A stretch of DNA of 37,541 nucleotides from positions 165,193-202,733 of the forward strand of contig NZ_LACC01000017.1 of assembly GCF_000967965.1 (NCBI RefSeq), given 5' to 3'. Made by a program: the position numbers and the translations under genes. This DNA comes from Pseudomonas fluorescens. Its GTDB lineage: Bacteria; Pseudomonadota; Gammaproteobacteria; Pseudomonadales; Pseudomonadaceae. Shown in pieces: positions 35,623 to 37,541 of this stretch; the stretch's first letter is position 1; every line of letters starts with the position of its first letter. The notes below the pieces were generated by a model, which saw only the letters and a list, made by a program, of their open reading frames with translations, searched no databases and was not told where the DNA came from.

Positions 35623-36753
35623 ATGGCCAATCTGCGTATTGCGCTGGTAGCAGGTGAGGCTTCCGGTGACATTCTGGGTGCGGGTCTCATGCGCGCGCTC
35701 AAGGCTCGTCACCCTGCTGTCGAGTTCATCGGTGTTGGTGGTCCGTTGATGCAGGCTGAAGGCCTGACCCCGTATTTCCCGATGGAACGTCTGTCCGTCA
35801 TGGGGCTGGTGGAAGTCCTGGGCCGCCTGCGCGAGTTGCTGGCGCGGCGCAAAAAACTGGTCGCGGACCTGATCGATGCGAAGCCTGATGTGTTCATCGG
35901 TATCGATGCGCCGGACTTCAACCTCAATATCGAACTCAAGCTGCGCCAGGCCGGGATCAAGACCGTGCATTACGTCAGCCCGTCGGTCTGGGCCTGGCGG
36001 CAGAAACGCGTGCTGAAGATTCGCGAAGGCTGCGACCTGATGCTCACGCTGTTCCCGTTCGAAGCCAGATTCTACGAAGAGAAAGGCGTGCCGGTGCGAT
36101 TCGTCGGCCATACCCTGGCCGATGCCATTCCACTCCAGGCCGATCGCGCTGCTGCGCGGGCCGAACTCGGTTTGCCCGACGGGCCGCTGGTGGCGTTGAT
36201 GCCCGGTAGCCGTGGCGGTGAAGTTGGCCGGCTCGGTGCGTTGTTTCTCGATACGGCCCAGCGCCTGCGGGCAATGCGTCCGGGTGTGCGGTTTGTCATG
36301 CCCTGCGCCAGTCCTCAGCGCCGGACCCAGATCGAAGAACTGTTGGCCGGTCGCGATCTGCCGCTGACCTTGCTCGATGGCAAATCTCATCTGGCCTTGG
36401 CCGCGTGCGATGCGGTGTTGATTGCCTCCGGCACCGCAACGCTTGAAGCGCTGCTGTACAAGCGACCGATGGTGGTCGCCTACCGCCTGGCGCCGCTGAC
36501 GTTCTGGATTCTCAAACGCATGGTGAAAAGCCCCTACATTTCGTTGCCGAACCTGTTGGCCCAGCGTCTGTTGGTGCCCGAGCTGTTGCAGGACGATGCC
36601 ACGGTCGAAGCGCTGGCCCAGACCTTGTCGCCGCTGATCGAGGGTGGGGAAGAGCAGACCCGCGGCTTTGACGAAATTCACCGGACCCTGCGACTGGATG
36701 CCTCCAACCAGGCTGCGGACGCAGTGCTGAACCTGATCGGCCAAGTAAAATGA
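35623..36753 (+). CDS. lpxB: Lipid-A-disaccharide synthase
   Basis: 376 residues, family 19 glycosyltransferase on the inner face of the inner membrane. It joins UDP-diacylglucosamine to lipid X to give the lipid A disaccharide. The N-terminal [13 protein letters not shown], the hinge segment [15 protein letters not shown] near residues 110-124, and [21 protein letters not shown] near 270-290 are family signatures. There is no clear ribosome binding site, and the two-base gap after lpxA suggests coupling. Its stop overlaps rnhB by four bases. LpxC, LpxH and LpxK are not in this window. Confidence 0.98.
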   Translation: MANLRIALVAGEASGDILGAGLMRALKARHPAVEFIGVGGPLMQAEGLTPYFPMERLSVMGLVEVLGRLRELLARRKKLVADLIDAKPDVFIGIDAPDFNLNIELKLRQAGIKTVHYVSPSVWAWRQKRVLKIREGCDLMLTLFPFEARFYEEKGVPVRFVGHTLADAIPLQADRAAARAELGLPDGPLVALMPGSRGGEVGRLGALFLDTAQRLRAMRPGVRFVMPCASPQRRTQIEELLAGRDLPLTLLDGKSHLALAACDAVLIASGTATLEALLYKRPMVVAYRLAPLTFWILKRMVKSPYISLPNLLAQRLLVPELLQDDATVEALAQTLSPLIEGGEEQTRGFDEIHRTLRLDASNQAADAVLNLIGQVK

Positions 36754-37391
36754 GTAAAACGAATATGCAGATGGGGCTGGATTTCACCTTGGTGGCTGAA
36801 GTCGAAGAGTTGGTTGCCGGCGTCGATGAAGTCGGTCGCGGCCCGCTCTGTGGCGCGGTGGTGACAGCGGCAGTGATCCTTGATCCGAGCCGCCCGATCC
36901 TCGGCCTGAACGACTCGAAGAAACTCACCGAAGCCCGCCGTGAAAAGCTCTACGACGAAATCTGCGAAAAAGCCCTGAGCTGGTGCATCGCTCGCGCTGA
37001 AGTCGAAGAAATCGACGAACTGAATATCCTGCACGCCACCATGCTGGCCATGCAGCGCGCGGTCGCGGGGCTGCACGTTCAGCCGAAGCTGGCGATGATT
37101 GACGGCAACCGTTGCCCGAAACTGCCGATGCGCTCCGAAGCCGTGGTCAAGGGCGATAGCAAGGTTCCCGCCATCGCTGCCGCATCGATTCTGGCCAAGG
37201 TCAGCCGTGATCGTGAAATGGCTGCGTTCGAGTTGATCTACCCGGGTTACGGCATCGGCGGGCATAAAGGCTATCCGACACCCGTTCATCTGGAAGCGCT
37301 CGCCCGTCTTGGGCCGACCCCGATTCACCGGCGTTCGTTTGCTCCGGTGCGTCTGGCGTATGAGGCGCGGGAAAGCCTGATCGAGAATTAG
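36750..37391 (+). CDS. rnhB: Ribonuclease HII
   Basis: 213 residues. It cuts the RNA strand of RNA-DNA hybrids, in particular at single ribonucleotides in DNA, to start ribonucleotide excision repair. The metal-binding acidic residues are D26 and E27 (GVDEVGRG), D118 (MIDGNR) and D136 (VKGDSKVP), and [15 protein letters not shown] is the family signature. ATG 36750 overlaps the lpxB stop (ATGA); ATG 36765, five codons later (MQMGLDF), is a possible alternative. It ends the lpx run and is followed by a long inverted repeat. Confidence 0.96.
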   Translation: MSKTNMQMGLDFTLVAEVEELVAGVDEVGRGPLCGAVVTAAVILDPSRPILGLNDSKKLTEARREKLYDEICEKALSWCIARAEVEEIDELNILHATMLAMQRAVAGLHVQPKLAMIDGNRCPKLPMRSEAVVKGDSKVPAIAAASILAKVSRDREMAAFELIYPGYGIGGHKGYPTPVHLEALARLGPTPIHRRSFAPVRLAYEARESLIEN

Positions 37392-37421
37392 GGGGCGTTC
37401 TCAACTAGTTTCCCCACCGCG

Positions 37422-37518
37422 CCGGGCCTGCTCTTGTGCAGGGCAAGGCGCGAGAAGCGTAGTTTGGTCATTCCAAATAAGCTTCGAGCAACGCAGCCCT
37501 GCACAAGAGCAGGCCCGG
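37422..37518. repeat. 97-base element with 23-bp perfect inverted ends
   Basis: CCGGGCCTGCTCTTGTGCAG (extended by GGC, 37422-37444) pairs perfectly with 37496-37518. The 51-base interior has further complementary parts: GAAGC/GCTTC and TTTGG/CCAAA around a TCATT loop. It lies 30 bases after rnhB. No T-run follows on either strand, so it is not a standard terminator. It does not share the REP core found elsewhere in the window. Its interior (GTAGTTTGGTCATTCCAAAT) may be a dispersed Pseudomonas repeat, but I cannot confirm this. Confidence 0.8.
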
Positions 37519-37541
37519 CCCTTCGGGTTGTGCCTTAAAGC

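Noticed and set aside
24760..37391. The pyrH-to-rnhB run as a novel gene system
   Set aside because: Every gene is a recognised core gene in the order usual for Pseudomonas; nothing in it is unexplained apart from the regulatory sites listed.

Overview
The window reads as chromosomal DNA from a Pseudomonas of the P. fluorescens group. Support comes from the GC-rich codon use, the close match of PlsB, GlnD, LpxA, FabZ and NdvB-like proteins to remembered Pseudomonas sequences, and the many REP/REPIN palindromes of the GTGGGAGCGAGC type. No database search was run, so family assignments rest on motifs and recalled family sequences. No tRNA, rRNA, IS element, prophage or CRISPR array was seen.

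Layout. 1-2.9 kb: a REP cluster, a solitary Fic-family gene, a DUF4197 protein and a YbaY-like lipoprotein. 3-5.5 kb: plsB (first step of phospholipid synthesis), divergent from a small cold-shock protein gene at 5.7 kb. 6-11.3 kb, minus strand: a conserved hypothetical, rlmA, dapE and a GH17-GT2 fused glucan synthase (ndvB-like). 11.5-14 kb: tcdA (plus strand) converging on csdE-csdA (minus strand), a sulfur-transfer and tRNA-modification group. 14.2-18.7 kb: dapD with an ArsC/Spx-like gene upstream, a CPA1 Na+/H+ antiporter and dapC. 18.9-22.4 kb: glnD and map, divergent from the rpsB-tsf operon at 22.6-24.6 kb. 24.7-37.4 kb: a dense plus-strand run pyrH-frr-uppS-cdsA-dxr-rseP-bamA-skp-lpxD-fabZ-lpxA-lpxB-rnhB. 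A long perfect inverted repeat closes the window.

How the genes work together. Most of the window serves the cell envelope. PlsB and CdsA make phospholipid precursors. Dxr and UppS feed the undecaprenyl carrier. LpxD, LpxA, LpxB and FabZ supply lipid A and fatty acids. BamA and Skp assemble outer-membrane proteins, and RseP handles envelope stress. DapC, DapD and DapE are three enzymes of the succinylase route to diaminopimelate (peptidoglycan and lysine). RpsB, Tsf, Frr, Map and RlmA belong to translation.

This is mostly conserved core genome, and I do not see a convincing undescribed multi-gene system. The observations most worth checking are: the ArsC-like gene next to dapD (its E. coli relative yffB sits next to dapE); the 23-bp perfect inverted repeat after rnhB; REPINs whose two arms match at a variable position; the structured leader and possible envelope-stress promoter before pyrH; and the solitary Fic gene between REP elements.
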